A stretch of 64,000 bases of DNA, taken from Pseudomonas orientalis (GTDB taxonomy: Bacteria; Pseudomonadota; Gammaproteobacteria; Pseudomonadales; Pseudomonadaceae). Of this stretch, positions 24,973 through 33,408 are shown piece by piece. The translations under genes were made by a program, and so were the position numbers. Below the pieces are notes generated by a model. It did no database searches. It was not told where the DNA came from and saw only the letters and a list, made by a program, of their open reading frames with translations. The DNA lies in the NCBI RefSeq assembly GCF_022807995.1, contig NZ_CP094351.1, forward strand, positions 3,007,001-3,071,000. Reading direction: 5' to 3'. How positions within the stretch are numbered: the stretch's first letter is position 1; each line of letters starts with the position of its first letter.

Positions 24973-26310
24973 TTACAATTGATCGTCCTTACGCTCATGG
25001 CGGGAAAAACTGCTGTCTTCCAATGCCGAATAAGGCACAGCCTGGCGCCGTGTCAGCACCAGGTGACGGATCAACGCGACCATCATTCCGAGCAGCAGCC
25101 CGCCGATCAGGCTCAACCCGATTACCAGGGCTTTTTTCGGTTTGATCGGAGACAGTGGCTCCTGGGCGCGGCGGTCGATCGTCACCAGCTTCAGGTTGCT
25201 CATGTCGATGTTCAAACCACGCAGCCTGGCGACTTCGGCGCGCAGTGGCTCTACATCCTGCAGGAAAATATCTTCATTGCCGCGCTTGCGCAGCACTTCA
25301 ACTTCCCGGTTGGCTTCCAACAGCTGAAGTTCCTTGCCGATTTCGGCAATCCGCGGGTTGGTGAAGTCATCGCTGGTGCGCTTTTGCAGCGCAGTGCGCT
25401 CGGCCTCCAGCGCCTCGGTACCCATGAAGTACAGCGGAATCTTCTGGTTGTTGACCTCAGTGCGCATCACCTGGCTTGAGCCGGTTCGCGTGGAGTCGGC
25501 CATGGAAGATGGCGTAGTCGGGGTGCGGATTCCCATGGACTGGGCGATGCCGATGGCTTCAGACAATTCCGCCAGACGGTTGGTACGCTCCATCTTCATC
25601 TGTAAGCGCAGGGCGCTGAGTTCATCCTGCAATTGGGCGCGCTTGAGGCGGTCAGCTTCGAGCAGCTTGGCGATCTTCGATTCCTTGTCGGTGTCGTAGT
25701 TGGCACGCGCCGCATCGATCTTGCCCTTGAGCTCATTCAAGCGGTTATTGACGATCACCTTGAGGTCGGCCCCCACTTGCTGGCGCTCTGCGGCAATGGC
25801 GTAGTCAACAAACCCGTTGAGAATCTTCACCCCGTCGACATCGGTCGGGTATTGCAATTCCAGGCGAATGTAGGTGCTCAGCGAGTCGGACTTCTTCGGG
25901 TCCGGGAGCACCAGATTGACCGAATTGCGATTGAAGTCTTCAAAACTCTGCTCCAGGGTTTGCCCTGGCTTCTTAAACGCCTTGAACAATTGCTCATGGT
26001 CCTTGAAGAAACCCAGACGCGCCTCGTAGGAGTCCAGTTGCGCGCCCACTTTGAGCAATGCATCGGCGGGCGGCAATTTATACACTTCGGAGCGGTTCAG
26101 TGCGTCCAGTTCGTTGATCGCCGCAGGCCGCAGTACGCTGCTGACCTCGTAGGTCTTGGGCGCCAGAAAGGCATACCCCACACCCAGGACCCCTGCCAGA
26201 ACCGTGCAGCCTACGATCAGCTTTTTTTGCCGCCAGATAGCATTAAACAATTCAAACAGATCAATTTCATCAGACGCTACAGCAGGTGTAAGCGGGGAAC
26301 TTCGATTCAA
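24973..26310 (-). CDS. wzz: O-antigen chain length determinant protein (Wzz family)
   Basis: The 445-residue inner-membrane protein has the polysaccharide co-polymerase layout. A first transmembrane helix stands near residues 32-52 after the FELFNAIWRQKK motif, a long periplasmic coiled-coil region follows, and a second helix after PIKPKKALV (about 395-415) carries the proline/glycine pattern of the family. It sets O-antigen length together with Wzy. It stands alone here, without other O-antigen genes; lpxO, another LPS gene, is its downstream neighbour. Confidence 0.92.
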   Translation of the reverse strand: MNRSSPLTPAVASDEIDLFELFNAIWRQKKLIVGCTVLAGVLGVGYAFLAPKTYEVSSVLRPAAINELDALNRSEVYKLPPADALLKVGAQLDSYEARLGFFKDHEQLFKAFKKPGQTLEQSFEDFNRNSVNLVLPDPKKSDSLSTYIRLELQYPTDVDGVKILNGFVDYAIAAERQQVGADLKVIVNNRLNELKGKIDAARANYDTDKESKIAKLLEADRLKRAQLQDELSALRLQMKMERTNRLAELSEAIGIAQSMGIRTPTTPSSMADSTRTGSSQVMRTEVNNQKIPLYFMGTEALEAERTALQKRTSDDFTNPRIAEIGKELQLLEANREVEVLRKRGNEDIFLQDVEPLRAEVARLRGLNIDMSNLKLVTIDRRAQEPLSPIKPKKALVIGLSLIGGLLLGMMVALIRHLVLTRRQAVPYSALEDSSFSRHERKDDQL

Positions 26311-26645
26311 AATAAGAACACCTTAAATTAATACTAAAAGGCCATCACCTAGCGGAAGTCCTGGCTGCTTCAAGTCAGGGACAACGCCCTGAGCAAGCCG
26401 AACAATGGCAATCTGACCACCTAGTCTGACGAAAAATCCCACCGATTTAACGATTATTTCTGCTTTACGTCGATGCGTAGCCAGAAAGTTATTCTGATGT
26501 GGGACTATTCACACTACAAGCGTAGTCAATACAACATGAAAAAGCTGTCAAATGGCTGTCCCGTAAAGAAAAAACACTGCTATCTGCAGTGCGGTCACAG
26601 CGCCGATACAATTGCCTGCCCCACCTTTGAGCAAAAGGAAGTTGC
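26311..26645. other. Intergenic region between divergent wzz and the 26646 gene
   Basis: About 335 bases without a convincing gene. It is moderately AT-rich near 26330-26600 and must contain the wzz promoter and the promoter of the divergent gene. No operator or RNA structure was recognised. Confidence 0.6.
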
Positions 26646-27032
26646 ATGTCACCCTCTTCAGTCATGGATTACCACGCCCTGCAAGGCGCCTGGGAGCAAA
26701 TCGCCCTGGAAGACAATGGCGTACTCAACCCTGCCGATGCACATAGCGCGCCAGGTGCCATTACCACTATCAGCGCGGATAAATTTGAAGTCGTCACCGT
26801 CGAGGGGGAAATCTTGCTGACAGGCTGTTTTGTGCTGGATGCCGACACCATGCCCAAAAGCATTACCTGGGTAGACACCATCGGCGCGGATGCCGGCAAG
26901 TCGCTACCGGCCAGCTACCGCCTCGAAGGCGATCATTTCGTGTTCATCGCTGCCGATGAAGGCATGCCCCGGCCCACCGTATTCAGCACTGGCCCGGGGC
27001 AGACCATGCGCACCTTCGTGCGTCGGACATGA
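26646..27032 (+). CDS. Conserved small protein, TIGR03067-like
   Basis: The 128-residue protein reads like the TIGR03067 family: it opens with a DYHALQGAWEQ motif, has several beta strands, and closes with a SYRLEGDHFVFIAADEGMPRPTVF segment. It has no signal peptide. AAAAGGAAG precedes the ATG. Function is unknown for the family. A strong terminator lies about 95 bases downstream. Confidence 0.72.
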   Translation: MSPSSVMDYHALQGAWEQIALEDNGVLNPADAHSAPGAITTISADKFEVVTVEGEILLTGCFVLDADTMPKSITWVDTIGADAGKSLPASYRLEGDHFVFIAADEGMPRPTVFSTGPGQTMRTFVRRT

Positions 27033-27126
27033 GCGGCCTGCTTATCCGGTTTGATCATGGCATTTTCACAAGGCCTTCACTTTCCGACCTATAGGGTAAG
27101 GCCTACCTACTCCAGTGAATCCCTTG

Positions 27127-27154
27127 GCCCGCCTCCGCTTGCGGGCTTTTTTTT
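27127..27154 (+). terminator. Rho-independent terminator
   Basis: GCCCGC and GCGGGC arms with an eight-base loop are followed by eight T. It terminates the gene ending at 27032. Confidence 0.85.
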
Positions 27155-27255
27155 GCGCCTGGAAAACCCAGGCAACCGCGAACTAACCACCCCAAGTGCA
27201 GGTCACTACCCCAACGCATGTCCAGCCCCCGGACTGCGCTCTGGAAGTTAGCATC

Positions 27256-28494
27256 GTGGCCCATCACTCAGACCTGCGCACTGCCTTGTCCCTGGACAGC
27301 CTGAATTTCTTCCTCGCGGATGTGCGCGACGGCCTGGGTCCGTACCTGGCGATCTACCTGCTGGCGGTACACCAGTGGAATCCGGCCAGTATCGGCGTGG
27401 TCATGACGCTCGCCGGCGTCGCCGGTCTGATCACCCAGGGCCCGGCGGGTGCGCTGATCGACCGTACCCGCAGCAAACGCGCAGTGATTGCGCTTGCCGC
27501 GCTGCTGGTGACGCTCAGTTGCCTGATGCTGCCGTTCGTCAGCTCGTTTGGCTGGGTGGCGCTGACCCAGGCCGCCAGCGCCATCGCCGCGTCGGTGTTC
27601 GCCCCGGCGATTTCTGCTATTTCCCTGGGCATCACCGGGCCGCGCGCGTTTACCCGGCGCACCGGACGCAACGAAACCTTCAATCACGCCGGCAACGCCG
27701 TAGCGGCATTGCTGGCCGGCGGCCTGGCCTATCTGTTCGGGCCGGTGGTGGTGTTCTACCTGATGGCGTTCATGGCCGTCGCCAGTGTCATCGCCGTGAG
27801 CTGCGTCCCGGCCAAGGCGATCGACCACGAGGTGGCCCGTGGCTTCGACCCGGCTCATCACGCCGACCACGAGCAACCCTCGGGCCTGAGCGCGCTGCTG
27901 GCCAACCGCCCGTTGCTGCTGTTCGCCATCTGCTGCGCGCTGTTTCACCTGGCCAATGCCGCGATGCTGCCGCTGGTCAGCCAGAAGCTGTCGCAGATCA
28001 ACCTGCAGATGGCCACGCCGCTGACCTCGGCCTGCATCGTCGCCGCGCAGTTGGTGATGGTGCCAACCGCAATGCTGGTCGGGCTCAAGGCCGATCTCTG
28101 GGGGCGCAAGCCGCTGCTGCTGGCCGGTTTCATGATCCTGCCGCTGCGCGGCGTGCTCTACACCTTGTCCAACGACCCCTACTGGCTGGTTGCCGTGCAG
28201 ATGCTCGATGGCATCGGCGCGGGCATTTTCGGCGCGCTGTTCCCGGTGATCGTCAAGGACCTGACCCAAGGCACCGGCCGCTTCAACGTCAGCCTCGGCG
28301 CGCTGTCGACCGTGTTTGGCCTGGGCGCGGCACTGAGCAGCAGCCTGGCCGGCTTCGTGGTGCAACTGGCCGGCTACAACGCCGCCTTCCTGACCCTGGC
28401 CGGGGTGGCCGCCGCCGCATTGCTGCTGCTGTGGCTGGCCATGCCGGAGACATTGGCTAAACCAACCTTCGCTGGCCATACAACTGTCGCCTGA
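27256..28494 (+). CDS. MFS transporter
   Basis: This major facilitator of about 412 residues has twelve hydrophobic segments and motif A-like GALIDRTRSKR between helices 2 and 3. The start was placed at GTG 27256 (giving AHHSDLRTALSLDSLNFFLADVRDG) with GGAAG upstream; the open frame extends 20 codons further. It belongs to the host chromosome by base composition and is the last host gene before the prophage. Substrate is unknown. Confidence 0.85.
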   Translation: MAHHSDLRTALSLDSLNFFLADVRDGLGPYLAIYLLAVHQWNPASIGVVMTLAGVAGLITQGPAGALIDRTRSKRAVIALAALLVTLSCLMLPFVSSFGWVALTQAASAIAASVFAPAISAISLGITGPRAFTRRTGRNETFNHAGNAVAALLAGGLAYLFGPVVVFYLMAFMAVASVIAVSCVPAKAIDHEVARGFDPAHHADHEQPSGLSALLANRPLLLFAICCALFHLANAAMLPLVSQKLSQINLQMATPLTSACIVAAQLVMVPTAMLVGLKADLWGRKPLLLAGFMILPLRGVLYTLSNDPYWLVAVQMLDGIGAGIFGALFPVIVKDLTQGTGRFNVSLGALSTVFGLGAALSSSLAGFVVQLAGYNAAFLTLAGVAAAALLLLWLAMPETLAKPTFAGHTTVA

Positions 28495-28894
28495 CATATG
28501 CGACAATGCGCGCCAAATTCCAACACACATCCCACATTTTGTGTTCAGCGACCGGGTTTCGCGCCTTGATGTCGCTGTTGACGCATGCCTGAAGGCACCT
28601 GCCGTCACGCTCGCAACCCATTGATAGGTAAAGTAATTGATCTCCACAGCTAACATCACCATGCGGTATGAAACGCATAATGGTGATTACTGGTGATCAG
28701 TGTTTACTGGGCCAAGTCGTCATCAGTAAGCAACAATAACGCACCGAAATGCACCCGTTGGTTCCAAGACTGGTCCCAACGGGTAAATTTAAGCTCATGC
28801 CGAAACTGCATAACCCCTCCTCCGGCGTCCTGCCGATCGATCTCCCAACTCCATAATTTGCCTGCTACGCTGTTCACTCCACGGAGGAACAACG
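28495..28894. other. Host/prophage junction region, no gene seen
   Basis: These 400 bases separate the host MFS gene from the first phage gene. They hold an imperfect inverted repeat at 28655-28687 (ATCACCAT and ATGGTGAT arms) and a 9-base perfect stem at 28753-28761 and 28776-28784 (ACCCGTTGG and CCAACGGGT). The left attachment site should lie here or nearby, but the matching right copy is outside the window, so it cannot be defined. No tRNA is present. Confidence 0.5.
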
Positions 28895-29104
28895 ATGTTG
28901 AATTCTGACCTGATCCCTTCCCTACTATCCAAACTCTACGAGAACCAACTCGCCCTCGAGGCCTCAATCATGGAACTGTCGAACTGGGTGGAGCAGCGAG
29001 GCTCCGCTGAAGTGGCAGACAACGTGCGCGGCGCCCTTTTCACGATCGGCGACAATGAAGAGTTCATCAAAATGTCTCTGGCTGTCCTTATGACGCAGGA
29101 CTGA
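28895..29104 (+). CDS. Small hypothetical prophage protein (69 aa)
   Basis: The 69-residue acidic protein follows a strong GGAGG (about ten bases before the ATG). It appears to be helical (LLSKLYENQLALEASIMELSNWVEQRG) with no recognised domain. It ends four bases from the convergent umuC gene and is taken as the outermost phage gene at this end. Function is unknown. Confidence 0.65.
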   Translation: MLNSDLIPSLLSKLYENQLALEASIMELSNWVEQRGSAEVADNVRGALFTIGDNEEFIKMSLAVLMTQD

Positions 29105-29107
29105 GCT

Positions 29108-30382
29108 CTACTTGCATGCCACCGTCCAGAGCTGGTCCAGTTTGGTGGTATAGCTCTGGCTCATCATCTCCCGACGCATCCCCCAGTCGGGGTTGGTCGG
29201 CACGCTGGCAGACCGAAGCGTACCTCTGCCCCACCGCTCGTTGATCTGATCAAGCACAGTCATTACACGGGTTGCCTCGGCCGCCTGCGATATCGCGAAC
29301 AGATCGTCCGTGTATTCTCCTGGCTGACACAGGTTGAGCAGCATTACCTCGGCCTTGCTGTATTTGAAACCCGGCCGGAAAATCCTGTCGAGCGCATCGA
29401 CAGCGGCTTTCGTAAGCAGTCGCACGTCATCGGTGGGGTACGGCATATCGACCACCACGCCGTTTGCATACTTTGCCTCCTCAGGGTTGAACATCCCGGT
29501 GCGAATGCAGACGCGGATCTTCTTGCAGAGAGAGTTCTGGGCGCGCAGCTTTTCGGATGCCCTCATCATGTAGGTGGCCACCGCTTCCTTGATGGGGGGT
29601 AGCTCGGTCAGGCGTCTTCCGAACATCCGACTGCAGCAAATTTCTTGCTTCGGCGGGTCTGGCTCGTCCAGTTCCAGGCAGGACGTACCGGCCAGTTCTC
29701 GGGCCGTCTTCTCGATCACAACGCTGAATTTTTTGCGTAGCGTCCAGGGATCTGCTTTGGCAAGGTCCATAGCTGACTTGATGCCCATCGCATCGAGGTG
29801 CAGTTTCATTTTTCGGCCCACACCCCACACTTCCGATACGTCAGTGTTGCGCAGCACCCAATCGCGCTTGACCGGATCGGTGATATTCACCACACCACCG
29901 GTCTGAGCCTGAAGCCGCTTTGCCGTGTGGTTGGCCAACTTGGCCAGCGTCTTGGTGTTCGCGATGCCGACACCAACAGGAATACCGGTGCCGCGCAAAA
30001 CCTGTGCCCTGATCTGGCGCCCTAGGGCATCCAGCTCCGGTATACCCGTGAGGTCAGCGAACGCTTCATCGATGCTGTAAATCTCAACCGCGGGCACCAG
30101 GCTCTCAATCAGCGTCATCACGCGCTCGCTCATATCGCCGTAAAGCGCGTAGTTCGACGAGAAAGGCACGATGCCGTGCTGCTTGAGCTTGTGCTTGATT
30201 TGGAAGTACGGCTCGCCCATTTTGATAAATGGCTTGGCGTCATAACTCCTGGCGATCACGCAGCCATCGTTGTTGCTCAGCACGACGATTGGGGTTTTGG
30301 CTAGGTCGGGCCGGAATACCCGCTCGCAACTTGCATAGAAGCTGTTGCAATCGATAAGGGCAAAGACCGGCGGGTTAGACAT
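29108..30382 (-). CDS. umuC: UmuC-like translesion DNA polymerase subunit (DNA polymerase V)
   Basis: The 424-residue Y-family polymerase has the catalytic carboxylates in FALIDCNSFYASCERVF and in YSIDEAFADL. Fingers, thumb (VWGVGRKMKLHL helix-hairpin-helix) and little finger domains follow, so it is full length. Its start overlaps the stop of the UmuD-like gene by 8 bases. With cleaved UmuD it forms an error-prone polymerase that copies damaged DNA. The pair lies at the prophage end as a probable lysogenic conversion module. Confidence 0.95.
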   Translation of the reverse strand: MSNPPVFALIDCNSFYASCERVFRPDLAKTPIVVLSNNDGCVIARSYDAKPFIKMGEPYFQIKHKLKQHGIVPFSSNYALYGDMSERVMTLIESLVPAVEIYSIDEAFADLTGIPELDALGRQIRAQVLRGTGIPVGVGIANTKTLAKLANHTAKRLQAQTGGVVNITDPVKRDWVLRNTDVSEVWGVGRKMKLHLDAMGIKSAMDLAKADPWTLRKKFSVVIEKTARELAGTSCLELDEPDPPKQEICCSRMFGRRLTELPPIKEAVATYMMRASEKLRAQNSLCKKIRVCIRTGMFNPEEAKYANGVVVDMPYPTDDVRLLTKAAVDALDRIFRPGFKYSKAEVMLLNLCQPGEYTDDLFAISQAAEATRVMTVLDQINERWGRGTLRSASVPTNPDWGMRREMMSQSYTTKLDQLWTVACK

Positions 30383-30800
30383 GACTGCGCACGGTGCTGG
30401 TGATCACGCCCCAGATCGATAGCTCGTCACCTTCGAGGATGTAGCGCGCTGGGTACTTAGGGTTTTCTGACAGCAGGATAACCTCGGCCCCACGCTTGCA
30501 CAGGCGCTTGCACATCGGGTCGTTATTGAGCAGGGCCACGACTATATGCCCGTGAGCTGGCTCAATAGAGCGGTCCACAACAGCCAGGTCGCCCTCGAAA
30601 ATACCAGCGCCTTGCATGCTTTCACCGGTAATGGCGATCAAGTAAACGTGAGGCGCGCGGATATTTAGGACCTCATCCAATGAGATGTGCTGCTCGATAT
30701 GGTCGGCTGCTGGTGATGGAAACCCAGCTGGCACCCGAAACGAGCAGAAAGGCAGCTTCGTGCCGCCTTCGGATATAGGGCCTAAAATGGTGAAGCTCAT
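30375..30800 (-). CDS. umuD: UmuD-like SOS response protease/polymerase V subunit
   Basis: The 141-residue protein is a short LexA/UmuD-type S24 peptidase. The cleavage site is A25-G26 in VPAGFPSP, the nucleophile is S61 in TGESM and the general base is K98 in MCKRLCK. It lacks the LexA DNA-binding domain. ATG 30800 lies 21 bases downstream of a LexA box. RecA-stimulated self-cleavage would activate it for UmuC, encoded in the overlapping next gene. Confidence 0.94.
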   Translation of the reverse strand: MSFTILGPISEGGTKLPFCSFRVPAGFPSPAADHIEQHISLDEVLNIRAPHVYLIAITGESMQGAGIFEGDLAVVDRSIEPAHGHIVVALLNNDPMCKRLCKRGAEVILLSENPKYPARYILEGDELSIWGVITSTVRSHV

Positions 30801-30820
30801 GATGCAGCCTTTTACACGAA

Positions 30821-30836
30821 CTGTATGAATGTACAG
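30821..30836. promoter_or_regulatory. LexA (SOS) box between umuD and the SRAP gene
   Basis: CTGT-N8-ACAG fits the gammaproteobacterial LexA consensus. It is 21 bases from the umuD start on one side and 66 bases from the SRAP gene on the other, so it could control both divergent units. Confidence 0.85.
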
Positions 30837-30901
30837 TTAACTTTGCAGAAGGCTTGTGGTCAATTTTTCTGTAGGGGATTTCGACAGACGGAGCGGCGCC
30901 T

Positions 30902-31582
30902 ATGTGCGGAAGGCTTTCACAATACAGCGGGATTCATGACTTCGTTGCGGCGCTAAGCATGCCCCATGCTCTGGCGAACGCCTTGGGCGACGAGCCGATA
31001 GAGCGATACAACGTGGCGCCGACGACCGCAGTTGCGCTGCTACATGTGCAAGACGACTTACTCCACGCCGACCCGGTGCGCTGGGGGTGGCGACCGCATT
31101 GGGCCAAGGACCGCGCCGCGCCGATCAACGCGCGTGTGGAAAAGGTCGCCCACGGCCCATTCTTTCGGGCGATCTGGCCGCACCGAGCAATCACGCCTAT
31201 CGACAACTGGTTTGAGTGGGTGGATGAAGGAGGCCCCAAGAAGCAGCCCTACTTGATCCGCCGGCGGGATGGTGGACCGATATTCTGTGCTGCCATCGGC
31301 CAACTGCCGGATGCCGATGAAGGCCCAGGCGAGCATGACGGTTTTGTGATCATCACCGCGGACAGCGCCGGGGGCATGGTGGACATTCACGACCGACGGC
31401 CCATAGTGCTGACGGCTGACCTCGCTTGGGAATGGCTGAATCCTGCCACGCCTAAAGAGCGCGCCGAACAGATGGTGTTGCACCAAGGCGAGCCGACTGA
31501 GGTGTTTGAGTGGTTCAAGGTTGACACAGCCGTTGGTAACGTCAGAAACAAAGGCAGCGAACTGATAGTGCCTATCGCCTAG
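30902..31582 (+). CDS. SRAP domain protein (YedK/HMCES-like abasic-site shield)
   Basis: The 226-residue protein has the SRAP hallmarks: catalytic Cys2 in MCGRLSQY, RYNVAPTT, NARVEKV with the active-site Glu, WFEW, and the conserved His in HDRRPIVL. SRAP proteins form a thiazolidine crosslink with abasic sites in single-stranded DNA. The initiator Met must be removed to expose Cys2. It is divergent from umuDC around a LexA box, which suggests SOS induction. Confidence 0.93.
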   Translation: MCGRLSQYSGIHDFVAALSMPHALANALGDEPIERYNVAPTTAVALLHVQDDLLHADPVRWGWRPHWAKDRAAPINARVEKVAHGPFFRAIWPHRAITPIDNWFEWVDEGGPKKQPYLIRRRDGGPIFCAAIGQLPDADEGPGEHDGFVIITADSAGGMVDIHDRRPIVLTADLAWEWLNPATPKERAEQMVLHQGEPTEVFEWFKVDTAVGNVRNKGSELIVPIA

Positions 31583-31584
31583 CT

Positions 31585-31671
31585 TTAGGAGAAATACCAA
31601 ATCACAGATATGACGGCGACCACCCAGCCAAGGGTGAGCAGAAATGAAAGGCCTGCGAGCCGCTTATCCAT
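31585..31671 (-). CDS. Possible 28-residue membrane micropeptide
   Basis: A short frame starts at ATG 31671 and ends at TAA 31585. It encodes a basic start (MDKR) followed by a single hydrophobic helix with a WVVAVISVIWYF core. It lies just downstream of the spanin genes on the same strand. The Shine-Dalgarno is weak (AGGG). The composition is what a real single-span micropeptide looks like, but such a frame can arise by chance. Confidence 0.35.
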   Translation of the reverse strand: MDKRLAGLSFLLTLGWVVAVISVIWYFS

Positions 31672-31736
31672 GATGCCCTGTCTAAACCCCCGATGATCGC
31701 GATACTAACGTGCCGTGAAAGAGTAGTTCAGCGCGA

Positions 31737-32267
31737 TCAGCGCGCAATGGCCTTGACATATGCCTGGCACGCACGCAAAGCAATTATGGCGTTGTCTCCG
31801 TCATCGGTGATGGCGACAATTCGTTGCGCATGCGCTGGGTCAAGTTGGGCTCGACGGGCTGCATGAACCACGCAGGCGGCGCCGGGGGTGGCAGGCACGT
31901 CGCAGCGACTGGCTGTGTCCGTGGCATCGAGGAGGACTGACAGCCGGACATCAGCAGTGGCAAGGCGATCGCGCAGAGCAGCTTGGTTACGTTGGGCATT
32001 GGATAGTTCCTGAGCGTGTTGTTGGTCCTGTACCGCGATCTGCTGCTCGGTGGCCAGGCGCTTTTCCTGTTCAGCGTTCTGCTGCCGCCAAGCCTCATTG
32101 GTGATGGCGTCGAGCTGCCCCTGGTGTGCGGCGCTCCGCGCGGATAGCTGTTCAGACAGCTGTTTGCCCAGGCGCCAGTTCTGAACCTGCCAGGTAACGC
32201 CGGCGGCGGCGGCCATCAGGACCAGGATCAGAACGACCAGGCCGGCCAGCTTCTGCACCGGCGTCAT
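31737..32267 (-). CDS. Inner membrane spanin Rz
   Basis: The 176-residue protein has one N-terminal transmembrane helix (about 7-25) followed by a long periplasmic coiled coil (about 40-115), the layout of lambda Rz. It overlaps the end of the endolysin gene by 4 bases and contains an entire Rz1 gene in another frame. With Rz1 it fuses inner and outer membranes in the last step of lysis. Confidence 0.88.
   Translation of the reverse strand: MTPVQKLAGLVVLILVLMAAAAGVTWQVQNWRLGKQLSEQLSARSAAHQGQLDAITNEAWRQQNAEQEKRLATEQQIAVQDQQHAQELSNAQRNQAALRDRLATADVRLSVLLDATDTASRCDVPATPGAACVVHAARRAQLDPAHAQRIVAITDDGDNAIIALRACQAYVKAIAR
31784..31999 (-). CDS. Outer membrane spanin lipoprotein Rz1, nested within Rz
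   Basis: The 71-residue frame begins at ATG 31999 (MPNVTKLLC) and lies wholly inside the Rz gene in the shifted frame. It has a lipoprotein signal with lipobox LMSGC at about residues 15-19. The short Pro-rich mature part (CLPPPAPPAW) is the usual Rz1 signature. Upstream in-frame codons were left out because they would bury the signal peptide. Confidence 0.85.
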   Translation of the reverse strand: MPNVTKLLCAIALPLLMSGCQSSSMPRTQPVAATCLPPPAPPAWFMQPVEPNLTQRMRNELSPSPMTETTP

Positions 32268-32797
32268 GCCAGCACCTTCAGCGCTTTTTCATAGAGCGCC
32301 TGGCGGTCGTCCTGTCCGGTGAGCCCGCCATTGATGCGCTTGGTAATCTTCTCGAACTGCCCCTGATCCGCCAGGGTGTTCAGGCCCTTGGTCGTCCAAA
32401 ACCAGGCAGCTGACATGGCGGCGTGCTGCGGCATCTCCAGCAGCTCAGGCTTGTTGATCAGGTCCAGGCCCAGGGCTTCGCCGCACGCGGCATAATTCGC
32501 GCGCCCGGTGACCTGGATAAGGCCACGCCCGCGGTACTTGGACCCGTCCCCCTTCACGGTATTGCCCAGATCGGCACGACCTTCGTACCCGGCCTGCTGC
32601 TTCGTTGGCCCCCAAATCTCCCGCACATATCGCAACTGGCCCGACTCATGCCCGACCTGGGCGATGAATGCGGCGATGCGCAGCGGGGTCACGATCGCGT
32701 GCCGGCCCATGGCCGTATTCAGCACAGGAACAAAAACGCCGGCATTGCGGCCGGCGGTCGGGAGTATCTGCAGCAACTGCTGCTCGGTGATAGGCAT
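32264..32797 (-). CDS. Endolysin, glycoside hydrolase family 19 (chitinase-like)
   Basis: The 177-residue protein is a GH19-type peptidoglycan hydrolase: catalytic Glu51 in GHESGQL, then the GRGLIQVTGRANYA signature. ATG 32797 was chosen because GGAG lies eight bases upstream; an extended frame would start inside a hairpin. It has no signal peptide, so it needs a holin. The holin-like genes lie about 28 kb away at the other side of the structural genes. Confidence 0.92.
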   Translation of the reverse strand: MPITEQQLLQILPTAGRNAGVFVPVLNTAMGRHAIVTPLRIAAFIAQVGHESGQLRYVREIWGPTKQQAGYEGRADLGNTVKGDGSKYRGRGLIQVTGRANYAACGEALGLDLINKPELLEMPQHAAMSAAWFWTTKGLNTLADQGQFEKITKRINGGLTGQDDRQALYEKALKVLA

Positions 32798-32810
32798 GGC
32801 TTTCTCCAGG

Positions 32811-32833
32811 CGAAAAAAAACCGCACAAGGCGG
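32811..32833 (-). terminator. Hairpin plus T run immediately upstream of the endolysin ribosome binding site
   Basis: On the minus strand a short CCGC/GCGG stem ends in eight T and is followed at once by GCCTGGAGAAAGC and the endolysin ATG. The stem overlaps the region between the fibre assembly gene and the endolysin. Confidence 0.55.
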
Positions 32834-32853
32834 GTGGTGGTCTGCTCCAGGGT

Positions 32854-33408
32854 TTACGCGGGGACGTGCGGCCACTCAATCGTTTGAGGGTAATCCGCTT
32901 GGTCGGGAACCCGGCTGAGCGCCACGCGGTATTTCTTCCACGCATTCAGTGCGGCCAGGTCGGCATCGGTGGCTTCGTCGACATCAACCGCATCCTGGAG
33001 GGGCACGATCGCGTAGTCGGCGGCGGAGCGTAAGCGGGCGATTTCTTCCTGGGCAACTTCCAGAGGACCAGCTGACGGCGGGGGCATTTCGGGCATCTCC
33101 TGAACGGGCAAGGCCTCGACCGCCACATGAAGGGTAATGCTGTGTTCCAGATCAGCAGGCTCGCCGTCCTTGGCAATGCTGACCGCCAGCACCCCGTCGT
33201 GGTAGCTGATCGCGACCGAGCAGGCCGCATCGATCTGGTTCACGACGTAGCCCCAACCTTCAGGGGCCGGCGCCATCCCAAGCGTGCCGTAGACCAGGTA
33301 CTGCCCTGGGCCTGGGTGTTCCGTGGCGATGGTGTCCACGCCCAGTGACGTGATGTCGATGACAGCGCCGGTAGCTCCGAGGATATTTACTGCTGCGCGA
33401 GTTTTCAT
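32854..33408 (-). CDS. Tail fibre assembly protein (Caudo_TAP-like)
   Basis: The 184-residue protein ends in a helical segment with the family wording LNAWKKYRVALSRVPDQADYP...WP. The N-terminal half binds or mimics fibre tips. It directly follows the tail fibre gene (adjacent bases), as usual for these chaperones. Confidence 0.85.
   Translation of the reverse strand: MKTRAAVNILGATGAVIDITSLGVDTIATEHPGPGQYLVYGTLGMAPAPEGWGYVVNQIDAACSVAISYHDGVLAVSIAKDGEPADLEHSITLHVAVEALPVQEMPEMPPPSAGPLEVAQEEIARLRSAADYAIVPLQDAVDVDEATDADLAALNAWKKYRVALSRVPDQADYPQTIEWPHVPA

Noticed and set aside
28753..28784. Terminator or tRNA-like element at the host/prophage junction
   Set aside because: A 9-base stem exists but no T run follows on either strand, and no tRNA cloverleaf or CCA end can be drawn.
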